This document shows positions 32,633-40,795 of a stretch of DNA of 55,627 nt, piece after piece. The position numbers and the translations under genes are program-made. Origin of the DNA: Actinoplanes campanulatus (lineage in GTDB: Bacteria > Actinomycetota > Actinomycetes > Mycobacteriales > Micromonosporaceae). The stretch is taken from NCBI RefSeq assembly GCF_014647795.1, contig NZ_BMPW01000039.1:1-55627 (forward strand), given 5' to 3'. A model generated the notes under the pieces. The model was not told the DNA's origin, ran no database searches, and saw only the letters and a program-made list of their open reading frames with translations. The number at the start of each line of letters is the position of its first letter. The stretch's first letter is position 1.

Positions 32633-33277
32633 TCAATCCAGGATCCCGGCTTCGTGGGCGATGATCGCGGCCTGCACCCGGTTGCCGACGCCGAGCCGGG
32701 TGAGAATAGCGCTCACATGCCCTTTCACGGTGCCTTCGACCAGGTGGAGGCGCCGCGCGATCTGCGCGTTCGAGAGGCCGGCCCCGACCAGGGCGAGCAC
32801 TTCCCGTTCCCGTCCGGTGAGTTCCTCCACCCGCGCCCGCGCTTCCGAAACCGGATGCAGACCATTGAGACGATCAATCATTCGTACGGTCAGGGCAGGC
32901 GAAAGGAACGCCCCACCCGCCGCGATCGCGTGCACCCCGGCGAGCAGTTCCCGCGGATTCCCCGATTTGAGCAGGAACCCCCGCGCCCCGAAGGACAGCG
33001 CCCGGCTCAGGTATTCGTCCTCCCCGAAGGTGGTCAGAACGGCCACCCCGGTCGACGGAACCGCCCGCAGGATCTCCGCACCCGCGGACAATCCGTCGAG
33101 CCGGGGCATCCGGATGTCGACCAGCGCCACATCCGGCCGATGCGCCAGCGCCAGATCCACGGCTTCCCGCCCGTCCCCCGCCTCAGCGATCACGGTCAAT
33201 TCCGGATCGGTGTCGAGAATGGCGCGAACCCCTGCCCGGATGAGCATCTCGTCGTCGGCCAGCAGAATCCGGATCAC
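32633..33277 (-). CDS. NarL/LuxR-family response regulator
   Basis: 214 residues. The receiver domain has phospho-acceptor Asp54 (VALVDIRMPRLDGL), the acidic pocket LADDE (about 6-10) and Lys105 (GFLLKSG). The LuxR helix-turn-helix lies at about 148-205 (LTGREREVLALVGAGLSNAQ, HLVEGTVKGHVSAIL). Its GTG start overlaps the kinase stop by 4 bp, making it the kinase's partner. Target genes are unknown; the operon itself is a candidate. Confidence 0.93.
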   Translation of the reverse strand: MIRILLADDEMLIRAGVRAILDTDPELTVIAEAGDGREAVDLALAHRPDVALVDIRMPRLDGLSAGAEILRAVPSTGVAVLTTFGEDEYLSRALSFGARGFLLKSGNPRELLAGVHAIAAGGAFLSPALTVRMIDRLNGLHPVSEARARVEELTGREREVLALVGAGLSNAQIARRLHLVEGTVKGHVSAILTRLGVGNRVQAAIIAHEAGILD

Positions 33278-34338
33278 CGCGCCTCCGTGTGCGGCAGCCG
33301 CGCTTCGACCTCGAAATCGTCGCCGTTCGGGCCGGCCCGCAGCGTGCCGCCGGCCAGCCGGGCCCGCTCCCGTAGCCCGGTCAGCCCGGCCCGCGCGCCG
33401 GGCGCCTTCCGTCCCCGCACCCCACAGCGATTACTCACGGTCACCGTGGTGACCCCGTCCGCGGTGCGCAGACACACCCGGACCGGCGCTCCCGGCGCGT
33501 GCTTGACCGCATTGGTGAGGGCCTCCTGGACGATCCGGTGCGCGGCCGTCCCGGCCATCGGCGGCAATGCGCGGCTGCCGTGCCACTCCAGGGTGACCGG
33601 CGCGCCCGCCCGGGCCGCGCGCTCGACGAGATCCTCGATGCTGTCCGGTTCCAGCGGCGCCGGCTCGCCGTCACGCAGCACGGTGACGATCCCGGCCAGC
33701 CGCGCGATCGCCGTGGCCGCCCGTTCCCGCAGGTCGGCGGCCGCCTCACGGTACGGTTCGGCGACGGTCAGCTCAAGGGCGCCGGCGCGCAGCGCGAGCA
33801 GGCTCAATTCGTGTCCCAGGGTGTCGTGCATGTCGCGGGCGATGCGGTTGCGCTCGTGCAGGCGGGCCTGTTCGATGCCGGCGGCGGCCAGCCGGGCCTG
33901 CTGGCACAGCGAGCGGCCGGCCGTCCACGGCAGGACCACGGTTACGGTGAGTAGCAGGGCGCCGGTGGCCGGTTCCACGAAGAGGCTCGCGACCAGGGCG
34001 ACCGCGAAGACGGCCAGCGCGGGCCGGGCGTGCGGCATCCGCTGCCCGGCGAGCACGCTGATCACCACGGTCGCCGCGCCGAGCGCGGCGGTCCACAACG
34101 GCACCGCGGTGGTCAGGGCGAGCGGCAGGGTCACACTCGCTGCCGCTCCCAGGATCAAGGACACGAGAGGGTACGCCCGAAGCACGGCAGAACTCACCAC
34201 CGGCCCGAGCAGCGCACCGCTCGCGACCGGCCACGGCAGCACCCCGAACCCGGTGGCGACGGCGACCAGCAGCACGGCGAGCAGGCCGATCACCCAGGCG
34301 GGCGCTGGACCCCGCCAATCCCGCCACACACGCGTCAT
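33274..34338 (-). CDS. Sensor histidine kinase (HisKA_3, membrane-embedded sensor)
   Basis: 354 residues. Four to five hydrophobic helices (about 15-155) with almost no external loop precede a HisKA_3 region: RNIARDMHDTLGHELS-type box (seen as RIARDMHDTLGHELSLLALR, about 175-194), then the ATPase N-box (IVQEALTNAVKHAP) and a short G-box (AGLTGLRERARL). A kinase without an extracellular domain usually senses membrane stress or an accessory protein. It is coupled by overlaps to the serine hydrolase upstream and the regulator downstream. Confidence 0.92.
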   Translation of the reverse strand: MTRVWRDWRGPAPAWVIGLLAVLLVAVATGFGVLPWPVASGALLGPVVSSAVLRAYPLVSLILGAAASVTLPLALTTAVPLWTAALGAATVVISVLAGQRMPHARPALAVFAVALVASLFVEPATGALLLTVTVVLPWTAGRSLCQQARLAAAGIEQARLHERNRIARDMHDTLGHELSLLALRAGALELTVAEPYREAAADLRERAATAIARLAGIVTVLRDGEPAPLEPDSIEDLVERAARAGAPVTLEWHGSRALPPMAGTAAHRIVQEALTNAVKHAPGAPVRVCLRTADGVTTVTVSNRCGVRGRKAPGARAGLTGLRERARLAGGTLRAGPNGDDFEVEARLPHTEAR

Positions 34339-35732
34339 GCTTTCACGTTCTCCTCGGCCCGGGCCACCCGGCGCCGGCGGAACACGGCCGCACCCCTGGC
34401 GACGATCGTGGCGGCGTTCATGCCGGCGGCCGCCGCGCTCCACAGCACCAGCATCGGGACCACGTACACCACCTGGAGGAACGTGATGTCCCGCCCGCCG
34501 CCGACACCGGCTCCCAGGATGTACGGCAGGCTCACGAACAGGGCCACCGGCAGTGCTCGCGGCACCAGGCGCAGCAGGGGCAGGCGACGGTCCGGCCAGG
34601 TGGCGGCACCGCGCAGGCGGCGGATCCCGAGCAGCACGGTCCCGGTGGTGAGGGCGAGCAGCACCAGGTCGGTGATCAGCCGGGTCGGCGCGGGGGTGCC
34701 CGGATCGCCGCCTTCGAGCAGCCGGGCCAGGTCGCGGGCGAGGGCCGGGGTGCCCCCGGTGGCCAGGCTGAACCCGCTGTCTCCCAGGACCGCGACCCCG
34801 TACCCGGACGGCCTGATCAGGGCACTGGCCGTGTAGGTGAACCAGATGCCGTCGTGCTTGATCGTGCCGTCGTCGTCGGTGTTCCAGCCCATCGCGTACG
34901 AGTGGTCCGGCCCGGACGGCGTGCGCATCGCCGCCATTCCGGTCGCCGACAGCACCCGCGTCCCGTGCTGGGCGGCCAGCCACCGCCCCATGTCACGTGC
35001 TGTGGTGATCACGCCGTCCGATCCGCCGACGAACCGGGTCGGCTCGACCGCGCGCATTGACACGCCCACGGCGTACACATGTCCTGTCTTGACTTGATTC
35101 GGCAAGTCACGCGGCGTCTGATCAATGTTGATGGTGTCGGTCATGTCAAGTGGTGTGAACACGTTGCGTGTCAGGTGGTCGCCGAACCGCTCCCCCGTGA
35201 CGACCTCCACGAGGCGGGCCAGGAGGTGGTAGTTCGTGTTCGTGTACGAGTAGTCGCTACCCGGCTCGCTCGCCGGCGTCGCGGCTTTCGCCCGCTCCGC
35301 GGCCCCGGCCGGCGACGACGGCTGCGGCAGGCTCTTCTCCCGCAGCGTGCGGTCGGTGATCCCGGACGTCTGATGCAACAGATGACGTACGGTGATGCGC
35401 TCCGGAAGCCCGGGAAGGTGCTCGCGGATCGGCGTGTCCAGGGTGAGCCGCCCCGCCTCCACCAGCCGCATGACGGCGAGGGCGGTGAACGACTTGCTCA
35501 GCGAGGCGATCGGCATCAGGGTCCGGTCGGTGACGTCCCCGTAGCCGGCCGTGTGCAGCACCCGGTCACCCTTCGTGATGGCAACCGCCACACCCGGGTA
35601 GCCGGACCGGGCCGCGAACCCGGTCACGAGCCGTTCCACCGCACCGGTGTCGAGGTCCGGGACGGCCGAGGCCGGTGCCGCGGGGACGGCCAGCGTGACG
35701 GCGGTGATGACGAGGATTCTGTTCAGCCACAT
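34335..35732 (-). CDS. Membrane-anchored serine hydrolase (class C beta-lactamase/PBP-like)
   Basis: 465 residues from ATG 35732. A signal peptide (about 1-23, ending ASA) precedes a beta-lactamase-family domain with the nucleophile motif SLSK (about 76-79, IASLSKSFTALAV), the YxN-type YTN (about 168-170) and HDG (about 295-297, in place of KTG). After about residue 350, four hydrophobic helices anchor the C-terminus in the membrane. Members are peptidases, esterases or penicillin-recognising proteins. The overlap with the kinase gene suggests a link to cell-wall or antibiotic sensing, which is inference. Confidence 0.85.
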   Translation of the reverse strand: MWLNRILVITAVTLAVPAAPASAVPDLDTGAVERLVTGFAARSGYPGVAVAITKGDRVLHTAGYGDVTDRTLMPIASLSKSFTALAVMRLVEAGRLTLDTPIREHLPGLPERITVRHLLHQTSGITDRTLREKSLPQPSSPAGAAERAKAATPASEPGSDYSYTNTNYHLLARLVEVVTGERFGDHLTRNVFTPLDMTDTINIDQTPRDLPNQVKTGHVYAVGVSMRAVEPTRFVGGSDGVITTARDMGRWLAAQHGTRVLSATGMAAMRTPSGPDHSYAMGWNTDDDGTIKHDGIWFTYTASALIRPSGYGVAVLGDSGFSLATGGTPALARDLARLLEGGDPGTPAPTRLITDLVLLALTTGTVLLGIRRLRGAATWPDRRLPLLRLVPRALPVALFVSLPYILGAGVGGGRDITFLQVVYVVPMLVLWSAAAAGMNAATIVARGAAVFRRRRVARAEENVKA

Positions 35733-35792
35733 GCCGGTAGACGCTAGGAATCCGGGCGGTCCGGCACAGGACCCGATCGACACCTACGCACC

Positions 35793-35808
35793 CCTGACCT
35801 TCGTCAGG
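35793..35808. promoter_or_regulatory. Inverted repeat upstream of the serine hydrolase operon
   Basis: CCTGAC (35793-35798) and GTCAGG (35803-35808) flank CTTC, about 60 bp upstream of the serine hydrolase start. NarL-type regulators bind such short dyads, so it could be the site of autoregulation; it could also be a weak terminator of the ABC operon. Confidence 0.4.
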
Positions 35809-35827
35809 TCCACCGCCGAGGCCGGCG

Positions 35828-36793
35828 CTAGATCATGCGGCGCCGGACCCGCCACACCACCACGCCGATCAGGACCGCCGCGACGGCGGCGAACAGGGCC
35901 GCCTCGATGAGCTGGAACGTCCAGAACCGGTCGGCCGGGTGGTAGACCGAGAACTGCTGGATGCCCCGCGCGTGCAGGAACTGGTTGAGGTGCGTGCCGG
36001 CCCGGTCGGCGGCGGCATCCAGCTCGTAGTACTCGGTCCAGCTCAGCCTGCGCCCGGTGGCGTCTGCGTAGCCGTGTTCGATCATCCAGTCAGCGAAGCC
36101 GGCCACCGCCTGGTCCTTCGCGCCGCCGACAGGGACCGGCTCCATGGTGGTGAGCGGCGTGGCGTACGCGGGACGGGCCAACAGCGCCACCGACATCCGG
36201 GCGGCGAGGAACGCCCCGAACGCGACACCGAACGCGGGCAGGCTGCGGCGCAGGATCGCCCCGGCGGCGGTGGCGACGCCGAACGCGAACAGCGCGTACG
36301 CCACCGGGACAAGGCCCTCCAGGTCGAAGGCGTCGTACTGGAACCGCCCTTCCCACGCGTCGAACGGCTGACGGAACCAGGTGAGCACCGCGGTGAACAG
36401 CGCGGTGAGCGTGACGGTGACGCCGGCCAGTGCCCCGAGCTTGGCGGCCAGCCAGCGCATCCGCGGCACGGCCTGCGTCCAGGCGAGCTGCCAGGTGCCG
36501 TCCTCCAGTTCGCGCGCGAGCAGTGGCGCACCGAGGAACGCACCGATGACGACGGGGACCAGGTAGAAGCCCGCCAGGAGGTTCTCGACGTACCCGTACT
36601 CCTCGTCGAGCCGGCGGAAGGAGGCCACGCAGGCCTCGTTGACACCGGCCTCCCCCGCACACCGGGCGGGACCGCCGGGGAACAGGTCGTGGGCCTGCGT
36701 CCCGAGCACGAGCAGGGCGATGCCGAACACGCCGACGAGCAGACCCAGGACGCAGACCTCGGTCCGGTGCTGGCGCCAGATCAACCACGTCAT
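35828..36793 (-). CDS. ABC transporter permease
   Basis: A 321-residue ABC-2 type membrane protein with six hydrophobic segments: one near the N-terminus (CVLGLLVGVFGIALLVLG), then helices at about 75, 115, 155 and 185 and a last pair ending in VVWRVRRRMI. A large external loop (about 205-290) lies before the last helix. The start overlaps the ATPase gene (ATGA). Together with the GntR gene it forms a YtrA-type operon, commonly induced by cell-envelope antibiotics. Confidence 0.85.
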   Translation of the reverse strand: MTWLIWRQHRTEVCVLGLLVGVFGIALLVLGTQAHDLFPGGPARCAGEAGVNEACVASFRRLDEEYGYVENLLAGFYLVPVVIGAFLGAPLLARELEDGTWQLAWTQAVPRMRWLAAKLGALAGVTVTLTALFTAVLTWFRQPFDAWEGRFQYDAFDLEGLVPVAYALFAFGVATAAGAILRRSLPAFGVAFGAFLAARMSVALLARPAYATPLTTMEPVPVGGAKDQAVAGFADWMIEHGYADATGRRLSWTEYYELDAAADRAGTHLNQFLHARGIQQFSVYHPADRFWTFQLIEAALFAAVAAVLIGVVVWRVRRRMI

Positions 36794-37689
36794 GCCGCCA
36801 CCCCCGACGTGACCGCGGCGCTCGGCTCGAACGGCCGGCGCAGGTACGCCAGCACCAGGTCCTCCAGCGCGACCGGCTGGGCCTGCCAGCCGGGTGCGGC
36901 CGGGAGCGCGCCGTCGCGTACCAGCAAGGTCGTGTGCCGGTCGCTGTGGACGGCCTCCACGACGGTGCCGGCCCGGTCGAGGTCGGTGGCCGTGCGCGGG
37001 CCGACGAGCAGCCGGTGCTCGGCGAGGAGAGTGTCGATGTCACCGGCGAGCGTGACCCGGCCGTGGTTGAGCACGATCAGGTGGTCGCAGACGCGCTCCA
37101 GCTCGTGCACGAGGTGGGAGGAGAACAGGACGGTCACCCCGCCTTCGGCGACCGCGCCCATGAGGACCTGGAGGAACTCGTGCCGGGCCAGCGGGTCGAG
37201 ACTGGCCACCGGCTCGTCGAGGACGAGCAGGTCCGGCCGCTTCGCCAGGGCCAGGGCCAACGCGACCTGGGCCTGCTGCCCGCCGGAGAGCGTGCCGGCC
37301 CTGCGGTCGAGCGGGATGCCCAGCTTCGCCAGCCGGCGCTCGGCCAGCCCCTGGTCGAACCGCAGGTTGCAGGCCCGGCCGAAGCGGAGCATCTCGGCGA
37401 CGGTGAAGCGCTTGTACAGCGGGTGGTCCTGGGCCAGGAACCCGACCCGGGACAGAGTCTGCGGGGTGCTGGCGGTGACGTCGTGGCCGAGGACCTCCAC
37501 CGTGCCGGTGCTCGGCGCCAGCAACCCGACGACCATGCGCAGCAGCGTGGTCTTGCCCGCGCCGTTCGGCCCGACCAGGGCGATCACGCCGCCCGACGGC
37601 AGGGCCAGGGTGCAGTCGCGCAGCGCCCAGCCCTTCCGGTACCGCTTACCCACACCGTCGGTGCGCAGCGCGAACTCGGTCGCTGTCAC
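36790..37689 (-). CDS. ABC transporter ATP-binding protein
   Basis: 299 residues. Walker A (GPNGAGKTT, about 38-46), Q-loop (FLAQDHPLY), signature LSGGQQAQVALA (about 134-145), Walker B (LLVLDEPVASLD) and the switch His (FSSHLVHE) are all intact. It should energise the adjacent six-helix permease. It is coupled by 4-bp overlaps to the GntR gene before it and the permease after it. Confidence 0.95.
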   Translation of the reverse strand: MTATEFALRTDGVGKRYRKGWALRDCTLALPSGGVIALVGPNGAGKTTLLRMVVGLLAPSTGTVEVLGHDVTASTPQTLSRVGFLAQDHPLYKRFTVAEMLRFGRACNLRFDQGLAERRLAKLGIPLDRRAGTLSGGQQAQVALALALAKRPDLLVLDEPVASLDPLARHEFLQVLMGAVAEGGVTVLFSSHLVHELERVCDHLIVLNHGRVTLAGDIDTLLAEHRLLVGPRTATDLDRAGTVVEAVHSDRHTTLLVRDGALPAAPGWQAQPVALEDLVLAYLRRPFEPSAAVTSGVAA

Positions 37690-38081
37690 GCCACTTCCTC
37701 ATTCCTCGTCTGCTGGTGGACGGAGGTAAAAAGCGCGTCGACCGCCTGCTCGTCGAGGCCGGCCGCGTAGGCGCGGCGCAGCCAGGTCGTCAGGCCGCGG
37801 CGCAGCGACGTGTACGTCGAGGCCGACATCACGGCCGACTGCTGTTCGTTGACGAACGTGCCCTGGCCGGGCCGGCCGGTGACCAGGTTCTCCTGCTCCA
37901 TCTGCCGGTACGCCTTGGCGACGGTGTTCGGATTGATCGCCAGGTCCTCGACCACCTCGCGGATGAGCGGGAGACGGTCACCGGGTTGGAGAAAGCCCAG
38001 CAGCACCGCCTGGCGGACCTGCTGGACGAGTTGCAGGTACGGCGGCACGCCGGAATGGGTGTCGAGCCGGAAGACGAACAC
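37686..38081 (-). CDS. GntR-family regulator, YtrA subfamily
   Basis: 131 residues: a GntR winged helix (PYLQLVQQVRQAVLLGFLQP, then VEDLAINPNTVAKAYRQMEQ and GRPGQGTFV) with only a short C-terminal helix, the YtrA pattern. YtrA proteins repress the ABC operon they head and respond to envelope stress. A 34-bp near-perfect dyad just upstream is the likely operator. Confidence 0.92.
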   Translation of the reverse strand: MFVFRLDTHSGVPPYLQLVQQVRQAVLLGFLQPGDRLPLIREVVEDLAINPNTVAKAYRQMEQENLVTGRPGQGTFVNEQQSAVMSASTYTSLRRGLTTWLRRAYAAGLDEQAVDALFTSVHQQTRNEEVA

Positions 38082-38090
38082 GGAAGCCCC

Positions 38091-38124
38091 TTACTGCTTT
38101 GCTAGTACCCTAGTAAAGCAGTAA
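38091..38124. promoter_or_regulatory. 34-bp dyad, GntR/YtrA operator
   Basis: TTACTGCTTTGCTAGTA (38091-38107) and CCCTAGTAAAGCAGTAA (38108-38124) are inverted copies with three mismatches and no gap, immediately upstream of the GntR start. The size and AT-rich core fit YtrA-type operators overlapping the promoter. Confidence 0.8.
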
Positions 38125-38260
38125 GTCGCCGGTCAAGAGCGCTGCCGTGGCACTGGGCCGGGGTGACCGAGGGCAGGGGTGCGGGCCGCGCACGAGTGGA
38201 CCCGGAGGCACTCTGCGCGAATCCGGGTCGCGGGCGGCCGGGCGGGATGACGATGGGGGT

Positions 38261-38431
38261 ATGGACGAACCAAGGCCCCAAGGGGAATCACTCAAGATTC
38301 ACGGGGACAAGCTGGCCGGGGCGTTCCGGCGGGAGAAGCCGGCCGACGCCGAGCGGGAGGTGACCCGGATGCCACGGCACCCGGCGAGCCGGGCGCGCGG
38401 CTCGATGGACACCGCCGCCGGACGGAGCTGA
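38261..38431 (+). CDS. Possible small basic protein (56 aa)
   Basis: From ATG 38261, 5 nt after GGGGG, a 56-residue hydrophilic frame (MDEPRPQGESLKIHGDKLAG to the C-terminus) ends just before a dispersed repeat. The later codons have the strong third-position GC bias of real genes here; the first dozen do not. No family recognised. It may be a genuine short protein or chance. Confidence 0.4.
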   Translation: MDEPRPQGESLKIHGDKLAGAFRREKPADAEREVTRMPRHPASRARGSMDTAAGRS

Positions 38432-38440
38432 CCACCGGGT

Positions 38441-38466
38441 GAGTGGGCAGCTCAGCCCGGCGGCGG
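38441..38466 (+). repeat. Dispersed intergenic repeat copy
   Basis: GAGTGGGCAGCTCAGCCCGG then CGGCGG, identical to the copy at 32561 over its first 23 bp. Upstream, ACCACCG also matches the start of the 51151 and 10901 copies. Confidence 0.75.
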
Positions 38467-38730
38467 CCCGCGGGCCGGACCCGGCAGAAAGGCCGTGCGG
38501 TAGGGCGGGACTGATCAGTCACGTACGAAAATAGGTGTTGAGAACGCGCAACCGACCAGGCCGGACGACCGGCCGGGGATCCGCCGCCGGGTGGCCGCCC
38601 GGGCGGTGCCGCCACCGTGTCCGGTTCCGCCCGCCGCCCGAGGATCATTCACAAATCCTGAAACCCCCTTTCTCGTACGTGGTGGGCGGAGGAGCCGCCG
38701 GACACCGCGAGCCGAGCGCGCCGGCACGGC

Positions 38731-38772
38731 CGTGCCGCGCCCGCCGGGCGTGAGCGCGCCGTCGCGCTCACG
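38731..38772 (-). repeat. Inverted partial repeat copy and hairpin
   Basis: CGTGCCGCGCCCGCCGGGCG (38731-38750) is the complement of the repeat core, matching the copy near 55.57 kb. It merges with a perfect hairpin CGTGAGCGCG (38749-38758)/CGCGCTCACG (38763-38772) about 45 bp upstream of the next gene. Confidence 0.6.
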
Positions 38773-38818
38773 GCGTTTACAGTGGAGCTCCGCTTGCCGC
38801 CGCACGACGGGAGGGCCT

Positions 38819-39202
38819 GTGAGCGTACTGACCGATCTTGCCCGGAAGCTGCTTCCCCGGCTGGGCCTCCTGGTGGACCATGCCGAGGCCACCCGGCTGA
38901 CCGACGCCATCGAGCAGCTCCTGCGCGAGCACGACAAGGGGGTGGACGTCGACACCCGCCTGGCCGAGTTGTTCTCGTCCGTGCCGGCGATCGAGCGCCA
39001 CGTCTCCGACGCGCTCTCCGACCCGCGCATCCCGCAGAAGACGCCCTACGAGCCGCTCGCCGGTGACGGAGCCGGATCGTCCCTCCAGCGGTACGAGTGC
39101 CCGTACGGCCCGCATTCGACCTGGTTCCGCAGCTCGCTCTCGCAAGAGGTGCCGCTCTGTGCCGAGCACCAGATCCCGCTGCGGCTGGTCCCCGGCCGAT
39201 GA
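38819..39202 (+). CDS. Hypothetical protein with a putative zinc-finger-like C-terminus
   Basis: 127 residues from GTG 38819. The N-terminal two-thirds are helical (LARKLLPRLGLLVDHAEATR, AIEQLLREHDKGVDVDTRLA). The C-terminus YECPYGPHSTWFR...VPLCAEHQIPL has spaced Cys and His residues that could bind a metal. I do not recognise the family. It overlaps the next membrane gene by ATGA, so it is part of a three-gene cassette. Confidence 0.7.
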   Translation: MSVLTDLARKLLPRLGLLVDHAEATRLTDAIEQLLREHDKGVDVDTRLAELFSSVPAIERHVSDALSDPRIPQKTPYEPLAGDGAGSSLQRYECPYGPHSTWFRSSLSQEVPLCAEHQIPLRLVPGR

Positions 39203-40128
39203 TCGACGCGATCGGCGAGGCCGTGGCCGGGCACGTGGTCGAGCGGGCGCTGACCAGAATCGGTCCCGCCCTGATCTTCTGGACCGGCGGGGCTCTGGCC
39301 TGGCTGTCCACCAACGGCGGCTGGGAGAGGCTGCTCGCCCTCGGCGCCGACGCCGCCGAGCTGCCCGTCCTGGCCGTGCTGGCCGTGGTGGCGCTGGTGC
39401 TGGCCGGCGCCTACGCCTCCACCGCGCTGGTCACCCTGCTGACCCGCCCGGTCCTGCGCCTGCTGGAGGGTTACTGGCCCCAGCCGCTGCGCCGGTCCCT
39501 GGTCAACCGCAAGGTGAAGCGCCACGAGGCTCTCACCGACCGGCTGAGCGAACTGGAGGCCAAGCGGCAGGACCCGCCGGCCGCCGGCACCGACCTCGAT
39601 CAGGTCCACGCCGACTACGCCCGCTGCGAGCAGCGGCTGCGGCGGCTGCCCAGTCCCCGGTGGATGATGCCGACCCGGCTCGGCAACATGCTGCGGGCCG
39701 CCGAGACCCGGCCGTACGAGAAGTACCGCCTGGACACCCCCGCCGTCTGGCCGCACCTGTGGCTGGTGCTGCCGGAGACGGCCCGCACGGACATCGGCGC
39801 CGCCCGTACCGGCCTGGACCGGGCCGTCGCGGCCGCCGTCTGGTCGCTGGCGTTCGTGTCGTTCACCGGCTGGAGCATCTGGGCGCTGCCGATCGGCCTG
39901 GCCCTGACGGCCTGGGCGGTCCTGCTGTGGGCGCCGTACCGTGCCGCCCGCTACGCCGACCTGCTGGAGGCGGCCTTCGACCTGCACCGCACCACCCTCT
40001 ACCAGCGGTTGCGCTGGCCGCTGCCGACCAACCCCGACGACGAACGGAAGACCGGCGCGGCCGTGACCAACTACCTGGTCCGCGGCCTGGACGGCCCGCA
40101 GCCCACCTTCACGGCGGCCGCCCCATGA
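39199..40128 (+). CDS. Hypothetical membrane protein of the cassette
   Basis: 309 residues. Hydrophobic segments near 20, 45-65 (VLAVLAVVALVLAGAYASTA) and 215-260 (AVAAAVWSLAFVSFTGWSIW, GLALTAWAVLLWAPY) flank a long charged cytoplasmic stretch (RRSLVNRKVKRHEALTDRLS to about 200) with coiled-coil character. The C-terminus is cytoplasmic. Function unknown. Overlaps on both sides (ATGA with each neighbour) tie it to the metal-finger-like protein and the Nudix hydrolase. Confidence 0.7.
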   Translation: MIDAIGEAVAGHVVERALTRIGPALIFWTGGALAWLSTNGGWERLLALGADAAELPVLAVLAVVALVLAGAYASTALVTLLTRPVLRLLEGYWPQPLRRSLVNRKVKRHEALTDRLSELEAKRQDPPAAGTDLDQVHADYARCEQRLRRLPSPRWMMPTRLGNMLRAAETRPYEKYRLDTPAVWPHLWLVLPETARTDIGAARTGLDRAVAAAVWSLAFVSFTGWSIWALPIGLALTAWAVLLWAPYRAARYADLLEAAFDLHRTTLYQRLRWPLPTNPDDERKTGAAVTNYLVRGLDGPQPTFTAAAP

Positions 40129-40523
40129 CCGAGATCGACAAGATCGCCTGGATCCACCTGGTCGACGGCCGGGTGCTGAGCACCCGCTCCCGCGGCAGGG
40201 ACGTGTACTACCTGCCCGGCGGCAAACGCGACCCCGGCGAGACCGACATGGACACCCTGGTCCGCGAGATCCGGGAGGAGCTGAGCGTCACGATCGACCC
40301 GGCCACCGCCCGCCACCTGGGCACCTTCCGGGCCCAGGCGCACGGGCACGCGGCCGGCGTCACCGTCCGGATGACCTGCTACACCGCCCGCCACGAGGGC
40401 GCCCTGCACCCCGACAACGAGATCGAGGAGATCGTCTGGCTGGCCCACGACGACCGCCCCCGAGTCTCCCCGGTCGACCGGCTGATCCTCGACCACCTGC
40501 ACACCGAGGGCCTGCTCCCGTAG
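40125..40523 (+). CDS. Nudix hydrolase
   Basis: 132 residues with a full Nudix box from Gly33 (GGKRDPGETDMDTLV, then REIREELSV), the last Gly replaced by Ser as in many homologues. It would hydrolyse a nucleoside diphosphate-linked compound in the cytoplasm. It is the third gene of a tightly overlapped cassette with two proteins of unknown function; substrate unknown. Confidence 0.9.
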   Translation: MTEIDKIAWIHLVDGRVLSTRSRGRDVYYLPGGKRDPGETDMDTLVREIREELSVTIDPATARHLGTFRAQAHGHAAGVTVRMTCYTARHEGALHPDNEIEEIVWLAHDDRPRVSPVDRLILDHLHTEGLLP

Positions 40524-40570
40524 CGGTGAATTCGGTGTCGCCGCCGCTCGCTGTCGCGTATGAAGGGGCG

Positions 40571-40783
40571 GTGAGCGAAACGGAACTGCGCGGTGGGAAC
40601 ACCGTCGGGGCGGCACGGATCGGCGACGTGGTGCACAAGCGGGCGGCACCGTGGACACCGACGGTGCACGCGGTGCTGCGCCATCTGGAGGCCGCCGGCT
40701 TCGACGGCGCCCCGCGGGCCACCGAGGTCGAGTCCCTCCCCACCGACTTCTGGCGCCCGGCACCGCACCCGGGAGCTCGCTGA
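40571..40783 (+). pseudogene. 5' stub of an aminoglycoside-phosphotransferase-like gene
   Basis: From GTG 40571 (AAGGGGCG upstream) the frame reads LRGGNTVGAARIGDVVHKRA, then PWTPTVHAVLRHLEAAGFDG. This is the typical start of actinobacterial phosphotransferase-family proteins (about 250-300 residues), including the nucleotide-binding first strands. After about residue 50 the similarity ends and a stop follows at 40783, so only the first sixth or so remains. The 3' end abuts a second gene stub on the other strand. Confidence 0.7.
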
Positions 40784-40795
40784 CGGGCGCCTCGC

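Larger units (their letters stand above)
38125..38818. other. Large spacer with hairpins and repeats
   Basis: About 690 bp between the GntR operon and the cassette at 38819. It holds one possible small gene (38261), two copies of the dispersed repeat in opposite orientation (38441 and 38731), a 9-bp inverted repeat CACGTACGA/TCGTACGTG at about 38521 and 38673, and stacked hairpins before 38819. No other coding region is supportable. Confidence 0.6.

Noticed and set aside
36934-37770. 278-residue plus-strand frame opposite the ABC ATPase
   Set aside because: Antisense shadow; all ATPase motifs are on the minus strand in a different frame.
38521-38681. CACGTACGA/TCGTACGTG as terminal repeats of a small transposon
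   Set aside because: Only 9 bp, no coding content and no visible target duplication; chance is possible, so it is noted only in the spacer entry.
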